In this document: positions 28,720 through 37,517 of the stretch, piece after piece
How the letters are laid out: each line of letters starts with the position of its first letter
Position numbering within the stretch: position 1 is the first letter of the stretch
Assembly (NCBI GenBank): GCA_009692265.1
Contig: SHZM01000019.1
Coordinates: 1 to 50,305, forward strand
Source: Gammaproteobacteria bacterium
GTDB lineage: Bacteria; Pseudomonadota; Gammaproteobacteria; Ga0077536
Length of the DNA stretch: 50,305 nucleotides
Reading direction: 5' to 3'
The notes under the pieces: model-generated
Databases searched by the model: none
What the model saw: the letters and a program-made list of their open reading frames with translations, nothing else
What the model was told of the DNA's origin: nothing
Position numbers and translations under genes: made by a program

Positions 28720-29737
28720 GCTTTCGTTGCTCTAGTTGGAAACGTCGCACAGCTGCATTGTGTGCGGTCAAGGTTGCGGAAAATTCATGCGAGCCATCGC
28801 CGCGCGCAACGAAGTACAAATCGGATCCCGGTGCCGGATGCAGCGCCGCACGAATCGCTGCTTCACCCGGCATTGCGATCGGGGTTGGCGGGAGTCCCGG
28901 TCGAATATAACTGTTATACGGTGTGTCGGTGGCGAGGTCGACCCGCCGCACATTTCCCTCAAAGCGCTCGCCCAATCCATAGATGACAGTAGGATCAGTT
29001 TGCAGAAGCATGTTCTGTTGAAGCCGCCTTATAAAAACGCCTGCGATCTGTGATCGCTCAGCAGCCAACCCGGTTTCCTTTTCGATGATAGAGGCCATGA
29101 TTAGCGCTTCGTACGGCGTTGAATAAGGAAGGTCGTCGGCACGCGTCGTCCATTGGTCGTTAAGAACCGTCTGCAGCTTACTATAGGCACGCGTAAGCAA
29201 ATCCGTGTCGAGCGACCGATGAATATAAAAATAGGTGGACGGGAAAAAGCGACCCTCCGGACTTTCGCCGGGGGCGCTTAGCTTCAACATAATTTCGTCG
29301 TCCGTTAGCCCCCCGATGGTGGTGACAATTCCCGGCAATTTAGCTAGCTGTGATCGGAGAGTCCTAAATTGAATTCCCTCCACGAGGGTGACGCTATAGT
29401 GCTTAACCTCACCAGCGACGAATTTTCGGAGCAACTCGCGGACTGTCGAATTCGGAAGCACTTCGTAAGTTCCAGCCTGGATTCGAGTCGCAAGCCCGAG
29501 TCGGGTTGCCTCAATCCGCAGGTATATTGCGTGAGACAACCACCTCCGAGATGCAAACTCCCGTGCGATTTTGGTAATTGATTGCCCCGATTTTATCTCG
29601 AACAAAACGGCTTCACTTAATGGGATTGGACGATCCAACGTCAGCCGTATTTCGCGCGCGAAATGCCACATCAGAATAACAGCCATCACGAAGGCGACAC
29701 TAACGCCAGTTAGAAAGCAGCGAATTGTGCGTTTCAT
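28706..29737 (-). CDS. mltG: Endolytic peptidoglycan transglycosylase MltG (YceG)
   Basis: A 343-residue inner-membrane protein with one transmembrane helix at residues 7-26 and a periplasmic YceG domain. A LysM-like segment follows the helix (FEIKSGQSITKIAREFASR). The catalytic Glu lies in LIMASIIEKETGLAAERSQIA, and the downstream QTDPTVIYGLG and YNSYIRPGLPPTPI motifs are typical. MltG cleaves nascent glycan strands and sets their length. It sits between pabC and tmk as in E. coli and Pseudomonas, overlapping both. Confidence 0.93.
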   Translation of the reverse strand: MKRTIRCFLTGVSVAFVMAVILMWHFAREIRLTLDRPIPLSEAVLFEIKSGQSITKIAREFASRRWLSHAIYLRIEATRLGLATRIQAGTYEVLPNSTVRELLRKFVAGEVKHYSVTLVEGIQFRTLRSQLAKLPGIVTTIGGLTDDEIMLKLSAPGESPEGRFFPSTYFYIHRSLDTDLLTRAYSKLQTVLNDQWTTRADDLPYSTPYEALIMASIIEKETGLAAERSQIAGVFIRRLQQNMLLQTDPTVIYGLGERFEGNVRRVDLATDTPYNSYIRPGLPPTPIAMPGEAAIRAALHPAPGSDLYFVARGDGSHEFSATLTAHNAAVRRFQLEQRKHEAR

Positions 29738-30603
29738 GGTAACAACTGCCGCTGTTGCAAGTGTGCTCGTAGGCTCGTGCCTAGTCGACTAGAGAGTGTA
29801 CGCGTCCCCTGCCGTGCCTGTAGGTAAGTGCCCGCTGGCCTAATTCCCCACAGAGAGTTCGTGAAAAAAATCTCTTCGGCAAGTCGCAGGTCGGTCCGCG
29901 AAATCGCGGTCTCCTGGATTGTGATGCCGCACACCGCAGATTGCTCCAGAACAATTTCGCGCATGATGCCAGCGACCCCGGATTCTTCGAGCAGCGGCGT
30001 GCAGACACGATGGTCGGCCAGCACAATAAAAATATTGCTTCGGGTGCCCGAGATAACGCGATCTTTCACGTCGAACATTATGCCTTCGTCAGCCTTGGCG
30101 TGGAGGACTTCACGCGCTCCGAGCACTTGCTCCAATCGATTGAGATGCTTAATGCCGACGAGTGCTCGATTCAAGCCAAGCCGCGTCGAACATTCGGTCA
30201 CAGTGAGGGGGAGATCGTTGGCGATCGAGATCGGCCATCGACTCAACTGCAGGACTCGGGTAGGACTTGCCGCCGGATCTGGTGCATAGCCACGCTGACT
30301 TTCGCCGCGCGAAAGCGTGAGCTTAAGGATTGCGAGTTTCGGCAGGGTACGTAGCGCAATCGCGCGATCAAGATCGTTTTGCCAGAGTTCTTCGCGCGGG
30401 CAGTCGATAAAAAGCTGCGCACAGCCGCGCGCTAAACGACGGTAGTGGCGGACCCAATTTTGAGGTTGTCCGTCGACAAGTGCGACGGTTTCAAACAGGC
30501 CGTCACCGTAAGCGGCAGCTCGATCGAGGATCGAAAGGGTTGTGCTAGGACGACCATTGACTAGCGCGACTAACTGATTCGAATTGGATTCGTGGGGTGA
30601 CAA
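29734..30603 (-). CDS. pabC: Aminodeoxychorismate lyase
   Basis: A 289-residue fold-type IV PLP enzyme that releases pyruvate from 4-amino-4-deoxychorismate to give p-aminobenzoate for folate. The PLP Lys is in LVGIKHLNRLEQVLGAREV near residue 150, and ISGTRSNIFIV and AGIMREIVLE carry the phosphate- and cofactor-binding residues. The N-terminus is a little longer than usual (MSPHESNSNQL before LVNGRPSTTL). It overlaps mltG by four bases, the classical neighbour order after fabF. Confidence 0.9.
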   Translation of the reverse strand: MSPHESNSNQLVALVNGRPSTTLSILDRAAAYGDGLFETVALVDGQPQNWVRHYRRLARGCAQLFIDCPREELWQNDLDRAIALRTLPKLAILKLTLSRGESQRGYAPDPAASPTRVLQLSRWPISIANDLPLTVTECSTRLGLNRALVGIKHLNRLEQVLGAREVLHAKADEGIMFDVKDRVISGTRSNIFIVLADHRVCTPLLEESGVAGIMREIVLEQSAVCGITIQETAISRTDLRLAEEIFFTNSLWGIRPAGTYLQARQGTRTLSSRLGTSLRAHLQQRQLLP

Positions 30604-30642
30604 GCTGTCGATAATCGCCGCGAGATCGAATGTCCGCCGCGT

Positions 30643-31878
30643 CTAAACCTTCTTGAATGCTAACGTGGCGTTAGTGCCTCCGAACCCGAATGAGTTCGAT
30701 AACACGACGTTGAGTTTCATCGGTCGAGCGACGTTCGGGACGTAATCAAGATCGCACTCAGGATCCGGCGTTTCAAGGTTTATCGTTGGAGGTGCGACTT
30801 GGTCGCACAAGGATAAAACGGCAAAAATCGCCTCTACCCCGCCCGCCGCGCCAAGCATGTGGCCGATCATCGATTTCGTGGAACTCATTGCAAGCTTGTA
30901 GGCATGGTCGCCAAACACGCGCTTTACGGCGTCGGTTTCGGCTTTGTCACCTGCCGGCGTGGAAGTTCCGTGTGCGTTAATGTAATCGATATCGGTGGGA
31001 TTCAAGCCCGCGTCGGCAAGCGCCAAAGCCATACATTCCGCAGCGCCTTCTCCGCTCGGCGAGGGAGCCGTCATATGGTAGGCGTCGCTATTCATGCCGA
31101 AACCGACTAGCTCTGCGTAGAGTTTTGCGCCGCGTGCAGTGGCATGCTCGAGGGATTCAACCACTACGACGCCCGCACCATCGCTTAGGACGAAACCATC
31201 GCGGTCTTTGTCCCATGGTCGGCTCGCTCGCTGCGGATCGTCGTTACGGGTCGAGAGCGCCCGCGCCGAGGCAAATCCACCCACACCGGTCGGGCTCGAA
31301 GCGAATTCGGAGCCTCCAGCGATCATCACATCCACATCGCCGCGCTCAATCGACCGCGCTGCCTGCCCAATGCAATGCGCGCCAGTCGAGCAAGCGCTCA
31401 CGATGGCGTAGTTTGGGCCGCGAATTCCGTATTTTATTGAGAGGTTGCCAGCAATCATATTTATGATGTTGCTGGGCACGAAGAAGGGTGAAATCTTACG
31501 CGGACCGCCGTCTAGAAATGCCTGATAGCCCTTTTCAATTCCGGGCAAACCGCCGATTCCGGAGCCGATCACAAGACCTATTCGGTGACTGTTCTCGTCG
31601 GTGATCTGTAGACCTGCGTCGTTAATCGCTTGAATCCCTGCAGCCATTCCATAATGAATAAACGGATCCATCTTCCGTGCTTCCTTTGGGGAGATGTATT
31701 CGTCTAAGTTCAAATTTTTAATTGAACCGCTAATGCGAGTCGAAAAATTGCTCGGATCGAAAGCTACGATTGGCCCAATTCCGCTACGTCCGCCTACGAT
31801 ATTGGTCCAGGCTTCCGGGGCGGAATTGCCCACGGGACACACAACCCCCAGGCCGGTAATGACGACGCGACGTTTCAC
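30643..31878 (-). CDS. fabF: 3-oxoacyl-[acyl-carrier-protein] synthase II
   Basis: A 411-residue condensing enzyme for chain elongation of acyl-ACP with malonyl-ACP. The catalytic triad is complete: Cys in [12 protein letters not shown], His in [12 protein letters not shown], and His in [15 protein letters not shown], with the C-terminal [12 protein letters not shown] loop. The length is typical of FabF rather than FabB. It follows acpP after a strong hairpin that may limit readthrough, so its expression may be partly uncoupled from that of acpP. Confidence 0.96.
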   Translation of the reverse strand: MKRRVVITGLGVVCPVGNSAPEAWTNIVGGRSGIGPIVAFDPSNFSTRISGSIKNLNLDEYISPKEARKMDPFIHYGMAAGIQAINDAGLQITDENSHRIGLVIGSGIGGLPGIEKGYQAFLDGGPRKISPFFVPSNIINMIAGNLSIKYGIRGPNYAIVSACSTGAHCIGQAARSIERGDVDVMIAGGSEFASSPTGVGGFASARALSTRNDDPQRASRPWDKDRDGFVLSDGAGVVVVESLEHATARGAKLYAELVGFGMNSDAYHMTAPSPSGEGAAECMALALADAGLNPTDIDYINAHGTSTPAGDKAETDAVKRVFGDHAYKLAMSSTKSMIGHMLGAAGGVEAIFAVLSLCDQVAPPTINLETPDPECDLDYVPNVARPMKLNVVLSNSFGFGGTNATLAFKKV

Positions 31879-31926
31879 CCTGTGTTCCTCGGATTAGAAT
31901 TCGGTTTCATTAGTTCAGAAATGTAA

Positions 31927-31963
31927 AAGGCCGCGATTAATTTCATAATTAATACGCGGCCTT
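31927..31963 (-). terminator. Strong hairpin between acpP and fabF, likely (partial) terminator
   Basis: AAGGCCGCG and ATTAATT pair with AATTAAT and CGCGGCCTT, giving a stem of about 16 pairs with one bulged base and a four-base loop. Read on the minus strand it ends with CCTTTTAC, a short T run. It lies right after the acpP stop, so it could set a high acpP to fabF transcript ratio or protect the acpP mRNA 3' end. Confidence 0.65.
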
Positions 31964-31987
31964 CAAACAATCAGAGGGAACTACAAA

Positions 31988-32224
31988 TTACGCTAAGTTC
32001 TTATTGATGTAATCGATGGCTTGCTGAACCGTGGTGATCTTTTCGGCTTCTTCGTCCGGGATCTCAGTTTTGAATTCTTCTTCCAAGGCCATCACCAGCT
32101 CTACCGTATCAAGCGAATCGGCGCCAAGGTCGTCTACAAAAGAAGCTTCGTTCGTGACCTCTTCTTCTTTGACTCCTAGTTGCTCGAGTACAATTTTCTT
32201 GACACGTTCGTCAACGCTACTCAT
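31988..32224 (-). CDS. acpP: Acyl carrier protein
   Basis: A 78-residue acidic protein that carries the growing acyl chain on 4'-phosphopantetheine. The modified Ser lies in [20 protein letters not shown] (DSL motif), the hallmark of AcpP. ATG at 32224 ([18 protein letters not shown]) is preceded by GGGAGGA and fits the family; the ORF extends eight codons further upstream without support. It is flanked by a promoter-like sequence upstream and a hairpin downstream, consistent with a strong separate acpP transcript. Confidence 0.97.
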   Translation of the reverse strand: MSSVDERVKKIVLEQLGVKEEEVTNEASFVDDLGADSLDTVELVMALEEEFKTEIPDEEAEKITTVQQAIDYINKNLA

Positions 32225-32250
32225 TTTTAGACCGTCCTCCCAACACATGG

Positions 32251-32302
32251 GCAGCCGAGGCTGCGGCGGCTGCTAGTTTAGTGGAAACCAAGTAACTTGC
32301 AA
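32251..32302 (-). promoter_or_regulatory. Candidate sigma-70 promoter and leader hairpin of acpP
   Basis: On the minus strand TTGCAA (32297-32302) and TAAACT (32275-32280) are 16 bases apart and lie about 50 bases before the acpP start. A six-base-pair hairpin, GCAGCC with GGCTGC at 32251-32273, falls where the transcript would begin. This is a match by eye only, but an extra promoter before acpP is common in this gene cluster. Confidence 0.35.
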
Positions 32303-32394
32303 GCAAATCCAAGGCGTTACAACTATCGATAGTCTTCACGCGAAAGGTTTATTTGCGATTGCTTAAATGGTTTGTTGATTACTCCTCTTTTCGC

Positions 32395-33135
32395 CTATGC
32401 CATGTACATGCCGCCATTAACGTTAATGGTTTCACCGGTGATATAGGCTGCCAGATCAGATGCTAAGTACGCTGCCACGCTCGCGATTTCTTCGCTTGTG
32501 CCAAACCGGCCGGCTGGAACTCGTGCAAGTGCCTGCGATTTTTGTGTTTCAGTTAACGCACGCGTCATGTCAGTATCAATAAGACCTGGCGCTATGGCGT
32601 TGACAGTAATATTGCGATTGGCGACTTCTTGGGCCAGCGATCTCGTAAAGCCTGCGATCCCGGCCTTCGCCGCGGCGTAATTCGCCTGGCCAGCGTTACC
32701 CGAGGCTCCGACCACCGAAGTAATCGTGATGATTCGGCCGAATCGTGCCTTAAGCATGGTCCGAATAAAATGTTTGGACAACCTGAAGACTGAAGTTAGA
32801 TTTGTCTCGATCACCTGCTGCCATTCGTCTTCTTTCATGCGCAGTAGCAGGTTATCACGGGTGATGCCGGCGTTATTGATTAGCACAGTTGGCGTCAACT
32901 CTCGCGCTTCGATCTCAGCGAAAAAACCGTTTAGCGATTCACTCTTCGCCACATCCAAAATCAGGGCCTGGTGGTGGTCGCCGTAGGGATTTAGCGCCGC
33001 TTGAATTGCCGAAATCCCGGCGGTGCCCGTAGCAGTACCCACTACCAAGTGACCATTCTCAGCCAGGGCTATCGCAATCGCGCGCCCGATTCCGCGGCTT
33101 GCACCAGTCACAAGTGCCGTTCGCTGTTCTGCCAT
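32395..33135 (-). CDS. fabG: 3-oxoacyl-[acyl-carrier-protein] reductase
   Basis: A 246-residue short-chain dehydrogenase that reduces 3-oxoacyl-ACP with NADPH. The cofactor motif is TGASRGIGRA at residues 10-19, then INNAGITRDNLLLRM, the catalytic Ser in TITSVVGASGN, and Tyr and Lys in ANYAAAKAGIAGF. NVNGGMYMA at the C-terminus is typical of FabG. It starts one base after the fabD stop and is part of the plsX-fabD-fabG-acpP-fabF order. Confidence 0.96.
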   Translation of the reverse strand: MAEQRTALVTGASRGIGRAIAIALAENGHLVVGTATGTAGISAIQAALNPYGDHHQALILDVAKSESLNGFFAEIEARELTPTVLINNAGITRDNLLLRMKEDEWQQVIETNLTSVFRLSKHFIRTMLKARFGRIITITSVVGASGNAGQANYAAAKAGIAGFTRSLAQEVANRNITVNAIAPGLIDTDMTRALTETQKSQALARVPAGRFGTSEEIASVAAYLASDLAAYITGETINVNGGMYMA

Positions 33136-33136
33136 T

Positions 33137-34087
33137 CTATGGTCCCGCTTCGTTCAAGCTTAAAAGGTTTGTCGTAAGTTCCTCGGGCGTGCCAAGCGAT
33201 CCCACGCCGATAGTAGGGATGCAACGGCGAACTAGCGGTCCCAAAATTTTTCCGGGACCACATTCGAGTGCTCGTGTAATCCCCGACGATGAAAATTTCT
33301 CGATTGTTTCCTGCCAGCGCACTGGTCGCGAAAACTGCGCAAGTAAAGCGCGGCGGATCATTTCCGGGTCGCTATGCGTTTCAACATCGACATTATGAAT
33401 AACTGGGATATTCGGTGTTCTCACTTCCGCAGCGCCGATCAAGGGCTCGAAACGCTGAGCTGCAGGTTGCATCAAGGCACAATGAATCGGAGTGCTTACC
33501 GCCAGAGGAATTATTTTTTTTGCACCCCGCTGAGACGCCAGTGCGGAGGCGCGCGCAACCGCGCCCGCATGCCCTGAAATTACTATCTGCCCGGGTGCGT
33601 TTAAGTTCGCGCACTCGACTACTTCGCCCGCGGCTGCCTCCATGCATGCCTCGCGCAGGCTTTCCAGGGCCAATCCAAGGACTGCGGCCATTGCCCCGAC
33701 GCCGACCGGGACGGCTTCCTGCATCAATCGGCCGCGCGCGGCAACCAGTTCAACTGCCTCTTCGAACGCCAGCGAACCCGCACACACCAACGCCGAATAC
33801 TCGCCAAAACTATGGCCTGCCATCAAGGTCGGCGCCGACCCGCCGCTGTCTCGCCAAATATCCCAACACGCAACACTGGCCGCGAGTAAAGCAGGCTGTG
33901 TGTTCTGGGTTCGGTTTAATTCTTCGAGCGGGCCATCCGCAACCAAGGCCCAAAGGTCGAATCCCAGTACTTGCGCTGCCACGTCGAACCGCGACTTGAC
34001 CTGAGGATGACCATTGGCATGCGCTGCCATCATGCCAATGGCCTGGGAGCCCTGTCCGGGAAAAATAAACGCAAACTTTGGTATCAC
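33137..34087 (-). CDS. fabD: Malonyl-CoA:ACP transacylase
   Basis: A 316-residue enzyme that loads malonate onto AcpP. FPGQGSQAIGM is at the N-terminus, the nucleophile Ser is in MAGHSFGEYSALVCAG near residue 92, the partner Arg is likely in VAARGRLMQEAV, and the catalytic His is in VSTPIHCALMQPA near residue 200. The length is normal. It lies nine bases after plsX, with no fabH in between, as I recall for Pseudomonas. Confidence 0.95.
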   Translation of the reverse strand: MIPKFAFIFPGQGSQAIGMMAAHANGHPQVKSRFDVAAQVLGFDLWALVADGPLEELNRTQNTQPALLAASVACWDIWRDSGGSAPTLMAGHSFGEYSALVCAGSLAFEEAVELVAARGRLMQEAVPVGVGAMAAVLGLALESLREACMEAAAGEVVECANLNAPGQIVISGHAGAVARASALASQRGAKKIIPLAVSTPIHCALMQPAAQRFEPLIGAAEVRTPNIPVIHNVDVETHSDPEMIRRALLAQFSRPVRWQETIEKFSSSGITRALECGPGKILGPLVRRCIPTIGVGSLGTPEELTTNLLSLNEAGP

Positions 34088-34096
34088 GGCAGGTTA

Positions 34097-35110
34097 TCAG
34101 CTCTGGAGGAATAGTCGATCTAAAGCGCTGCTGATCCGATCCGGAACAGCTTGGTTTACTTGTGAGACCGCTTCGTCAATCGCGCGCCCAAACGCCAACA
34201 CATCGGCGCTCCCGTGACTCTTTATCACAATCCCCTTCAATCCTACTAGGCTGGCGCCATTATAACGGCGAGGATCGGCGCGGTTGCGAACACTGCGCAG
34301 CGCCGGGGCCGCGAGCCACGCCGTTAGTTTTCGCCACGGATTTTTCTCGAATTCACCCTTCGCGAACTGCATCAGCATCGAGGCGACACCCTCGCTTGCC
34401 TTAATCGCGACGTTGCCCACGAATCCATCACAAACAATTACATCAAACGTCCCAGCGAACATGTCGGTGCCTTCGGCGAAGCCGCAGTAGTTGAGCGAGC
34501 TTTGTGCAAGCAACGTCGCCGTTTGCTTCACAGTATCATTACCTTTGATTTCCTCTTCACCGATATTGAGGAGTGCCACGCGCGGGTTGTCTTTGTGATC
34601 AATGGCGTTCGCCAAGATCGAGCCCATTACCGCAAAACGGAACAGTTCTTCTGAACTCGACTCGATATTCGCCCCGAGATCGAGCAGGCGAGTGCTCTGC
34701 AGCACCCCGGGCAACATCGCGCAAATCGCCGGTCGATCGATACCGGGCAGTGTTTTAAGCACAAAACGCGCAATCGCCATCAGTGCCCCCGTATTCCCCG
34801 CGCTCACGCAGGCGGCGACCGCGCCATTCTTGACCTGGTCAATGGCATAACGCATTGAAGAATCGCGCTTGCTGCGAAGTGCGTTCGATGGCTTTTCGTC
34901 CATTTCCACGGTTTGGGGCGCATGCAAAATACGCACACGGGCTTGGTGGGAATTCGGGATTGCGGCCAGATGCGACTGCATGCGGCCTTGGTCACCAACT
35001 AAGACTAAGTGAAGGTCTGGATGACGAGTCAGTGCGGCAATTGCAGCCGGCACGACCACTGACGGGCCGTGATCGCCACCCATCGCATCAAGCGCGATTG
35101 AAAGCTTCAA
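34097..35110 (-). CDS. plsX: Phosphate acyltransferase PlsX
   Basis: A 337-residue peripheral membrane enzyme that converts acyl-ACP to acyl-phosphate for phospholipid synthesis. The N-terminus ALDAMGGDHGPSVVVPAA, the internal CVSAGNTGALMAIARF and VCDGFVGNVAIKASEG are signature motifs. It follows rpmF by about 60 bases, the classical arrangement, and links fatty acid synthesis genes downstream with glycerolipid synthesis. Confidence 0.95.
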   Translation of the reverse strand: MKLSIALDAMGGDHGPSVVVPAAIAALTRHPDLHLVLVGDQGRMQSHLAAIPNSHQARVRILHAPQTVEMDEKPSNALRSKRDSSMRYAIDQVKNGAVAACVSAGNTGALMAIARFVLKTLPGIDRPAICAMLPGVLQSTRLLDLGANIESSSEELFRFAVMGSILANAIDHKDNPRVALLNIGEEEIKGNDTVKQTATLLAQSSLNYCGFAEGTDMFAGTFDVIVCDGFVGNVAIKASEGVASMLMQFAKGEFEKNPWRKLTAWLAAPALRSVRNRADPRRYNGASLVGLKGIVIKSHGSADVLAFGRAIDEAVSQVNQAVPDRISSALDRLFLQS

Positions 35111-35171
35111 GTTGATTGGATACGAACGGTGGGTGCGAGTTGGCGCGGAGTTCGACTTCCGCGCGAGACGA

Positions 35172-35348
35172 TTATTCCTTTTCCGCGACCACTCGCTTGC
35201 CGCGATAGTATCCGTCTGGGCTGATATGGTGCCGCCGATGGGTTTCGCCGGTAGTCGGGTCTTCAGACAACGTTGGGCCGGGAAGACTGTCGTGAGAGCG
35301 GTGCATACCGCGTTTAGACGGGGTTTTTCGATCTTGTTGCACAGCCAT
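35172..35348 (-). CDS. rpmF: 50S ribosomal protein L32
   Basis: A 58-residue protein read directly from the DNA: it starts [20 protein letters not shown] and ends in [10 protein letters not shown], with [15 protein letters not shown] in between. This is the conserved L32 sequence in the form without zinc-binding Cys residues, as usual in gammaproteobacteria. It lies between yceD and plsX, its standard place. A ribosome binding site like GAGGAGT upstream of the ATG supports the start. Confidence 0.96.
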   Translation of the reverse strand: MAVQQDRKTPSKRGMHRSHDSLPGPTLSEDPTTGETHRRHHISPDGYYRGKRVVAEKE

Positions 35349-35411
35349 AGTCAGTTACTCCTCAATTAATTTCGAGATCTGCGAGGTCGCTCGCGAGTTG
35401 ATTACGCAGAA

Positions 35412-35888
35412 CTAGCGCTCATTTTGACGCAATGAGGTCAAAACGTCGAACGGATTCGGCCCTCCTCCTGCAATCAACGCGGGGTCGCCGGGCGGAATGC
35501 AGGCCCCGGCTGGGTGCATCGCGCTTATCGGGAAGGTCAAAATGCACTCATCTTCTATAAATGCCGCAAGGTCAAAGAGGGTATTGCCGGTATCACTCTT
35601 AGTTCGGTATTCGTCCTCTACTTCGTGCGCGAGTACGCTATTCAGCTCGAAATGCGCAGTCTCCAAACAGCGCTGGCACTGCGCAGTAGCCCGTAGGTGG
35701 AGTTCACCGCAAATGACCGGCTGCCCGCGATCGTTAAGGGCGAACTCCAATGTCACGTTGACTGCGCCCACCAGACTGAACGCACTGGTAATCCGAATGA
35801 ACTGGGTTGCGGGCATATGGCCCTGCAGGCGCGCTCGGCTGGCCGCTAATCGTGCGCTATCAACAAAGGTGGGAAGGATCGAAGCCAT
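35412..35888 (-). CDS. yceD: YceD/DUF177 family protein (large ribosomal RNA accumulation protein)
   Basis: A 158-residue DUF177 protein. The family motif with two Cys is seen in ATAQCQRCLETAHF near residue 90, followed by an acidic region around HEVEDEYRT and FIEDECILTFPISAMHP. YceD is linked to accumulation of 23S rRNA in E. coli and plants. Its place next to rpmF is conserved in most proteobacteria, and the two are probably co-transcribed. Confidence 0.9.
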   Translation of the reverse strand: MASILPTFVDSARLAASRARLQGHMPATQFIRITSAFSLVGAVNVTLEFALNDRGQPVICGELHLRATAQCQRCLETAHFELNSVLAHEVEDEYRTKSDTGNTLFDLAAFIEDECILTFPISAMHPAGACIPPGDPALIAGGGPNPFDVLTSLRQNER

Positions 35889-35944
35889 TCGCGGCGCGTA
35901 GTATACGGATTTTTCGGCTATTCGCCTGAATATCTAGGACAGCC

Positions 35945-36529
35945 ATGAGCAAACCCGTTCATCTCGATCTAACTCACCCACGATTGGTCCTAGCGTCGTC
36001 CTCGCCGTATCGACGCGATCTACTTGAGCGCCTACAGATCCCGTTCGCCGTAGAGGTTCCTTCCGTTGACGAATCGGCGAGTTATGGGGAATTGCCGTCT
36101 AACTTGGCGCGCCGATTAGCCCGGGCGAAAGCGCTCGCCGTAGCGGACTTATGCCCAGGGCGATTTATAGTCGGAAGTGACCAAGTAGTCGATATCGACG
36201 GCCAAGTAGTCAGTAAGCCCGGTGACTTCGATCGCGCTTGCGCGCAACTCCGCGCAGTTAGTGGCAAATCCCTGTGTTTTCACACGGCGCTGTGCGTTGT
36301 AGCTCCTGATGGAGGTCTGCGAGAACGAACCGTCGATACACAGGTGTGGTTTCGAACGCTTGATGAAGCCAGCATCGTAGCCTACGTTGCACAAGAACGG
36401 CCCTATGACTGTGCCGGGGCTTTCAAAGTGGAGCGTTTAGGTATCACACTCATTGAAAAAATCTCCAGCGCCGACTCTACCGCGCTAATTGGTCTACCGT
36501 TAATCGCGTTAGTGACATTATCTTGCTGA
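35945..36529 (+). CDS. Maf-family nucleotide pyrophosphatase, YceF-like
   Basis: A 194-residue house-cleaning pyrophosphatase. LVLASSSPYRRDLLERLQIPF at the start is the Maf motif, with SPYRR pointing to the YceF branch, which hydrolyses m7GTP. SDQVVDIDGQVVSKPGDF and the YDCAGAFKVERLGITLIEKI region complete the active site. It is transcribed away from yceD, as in E. coli and Pseudomonas, and converges on the S49 peptidase gene. Confidence 0.92.
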   Translation: MSKPVHLDLTHPRLVLASSSPYRRDLLERLQIPFAVEVPSVDESASYGELPSNLARRLARAKALAVADLCPGRFIVGSDQVVDIDGQVVSKPGDFDRACAQLRAVSGKSLCFHTALCVVAPDGGLRERTVDTQVWFRTLDEASIVAYVAQERPYDCAGAFKVERLGITLIEKISSADSTALIGLPLIALVTLSC

Positions 36530-36567
36530 GCTGGGCTTCCCTCTACTTCCGCACTTACCAGCTCGGC
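36525..36567. terminator. Inverted repeat over the stop codons of maf and the S49 peptidase gene
   Basis: GCTGAGCTGG at 36525-36534 pairs with CCAGCTCGGC at 36558-36567 with nine of ten matches and a 23-base loop. It covers the 3' ends of two convergent genes, so a bidirectional terminator is possible. There is no T run. Confidence 0.3.
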
Positions 36568-37517
36568 GTAACTAACGTTTTGAGTGCACTTGAAAACTCG
36601 GTACCGAAGCGCTTGGCGACTTGATCGAAGACGCCCCGTTTCGGTGTGAAATCCACGATGTCCTCGGCTTTAATAATTTCGCGGGCGACATAGCCCGCAG
36701 AGCCTAATGCGTCAACCAAACCGTTCTTCAAGGCGTTCTCGCCCGTCCACACCAAGCCGGAAAATAGTTCGGGGCTCTGGTGAATTTTATTGCGGCGACC
36801 TTTCAACACGGTATTAATGAATTGCTGGTGGATTTCTCCGAGCAATCCGGAAACATGCATGACCTCCGCCTTATCCAAGGGTAGAAACGGATCGAGAAAC
36901 CCTTTGTGCTCACCAGCTGTTAATAGCCGCCGCTCGACACCGATCTTTTCAATCGCCTCAACGAAACCGAAACTGTCCATCCGCACTCCGATTGAACCCA
37001 CGATGCTCGCTTTGTCCGCATAGATCTCATCGGCCGCCGCGGCAACGTAATAACCTCCAGACGCGCAGATATCCTGAATAACCGCGTAGACCTTAGTTTC
37101 CGGATGGTTCTCTTTCAGACGATAGATTTCATCATTGATATATCCTGCCTGGACCGGACTGCCGCCCGGGCTATTGATTCGGATGATGACGCCAGCAGTG
37201 GATTTGTTTTCGAACGCCGCGCGTAAGCCAGTGATAATCATGTCAGCGCTAGCGTCGGAATCTTGCGCGATGACGCCTTGTACATCGATAAGTGCCGTGA
37301 TTTTGTCAGCGCCGAAGGGATTCACTGTCCCCAGTTGGGGAATAGAGAGGGCGATAAAAGCGAGTACGTAGGCAAACGCCAGGAATTTGAAAAATATCCC
37401 CCACCGTCGAGCCAAACGTTGCTCGCGCAGCGCGGCGAAGGCAAATTGATCGAGAAGTTTACGTTCCCATTCCGGTGTGGGAGGAAGTCCATCGGCGCGC
37501 GGCGCGTTCTCATTCAT
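36555..37517 (-). CDS. S49 family peptidase (SppA-like signal peptide peptidase)
   Basis: A membrane serine protease of about 320 residues. One transmembrane helix lies near residues 35-55 (FFKFLAFAYVLAFIALSIP). The catalytic Ser is in QDICASGGYYVAAAADEIYA, preceded by the IRINSPGGSPVQAG strand and followed by SIVGSIGVRMDSFGF. ATG at 37517 (MNENAPRADGLPPTPEW) overlaps the rluC stop by eight bases and is preferred over the longer ORF start. A protease of this type follows rluC in Pseudomonas and related bacteria; the HAD hydrolase often found in between is missing here. Confidence 0.9.
   Translation of the reverse strand: MNENAPRADGLPPTPEWERKLLDQFAFAALREQRLARRWGIFFKFLAFAYVLAFIALSIPQLGTVNPFGADKITALIDVQGVIAQDSDASADMIITGLRAAFENKSTAGVIIRINSPGGSPVQAGYINDEIYRLKENHPETKVYAVIQDICASGGYYVAAAADEIYADKASIVGSIGVRMDSFGFVEAIEKIGVERRLLTAGEHKGFLDPFLPLDKAEVMHVSGLLGEIHQQFINTVLKGRRNKIHQSPELFSGLVWTGENALKNGLVDALGSAGYVAREIIKAEDIVDFTPKRGVFDQVAKRFGTEFSSALKTLVTPSW

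Noticed and set aside
34087..34097. No fabH between plsX and fabD
   Set aside because: From memory the Pseudomonas cluster also lacks fabH here, so this is a lineage trait and not a sign of loss.
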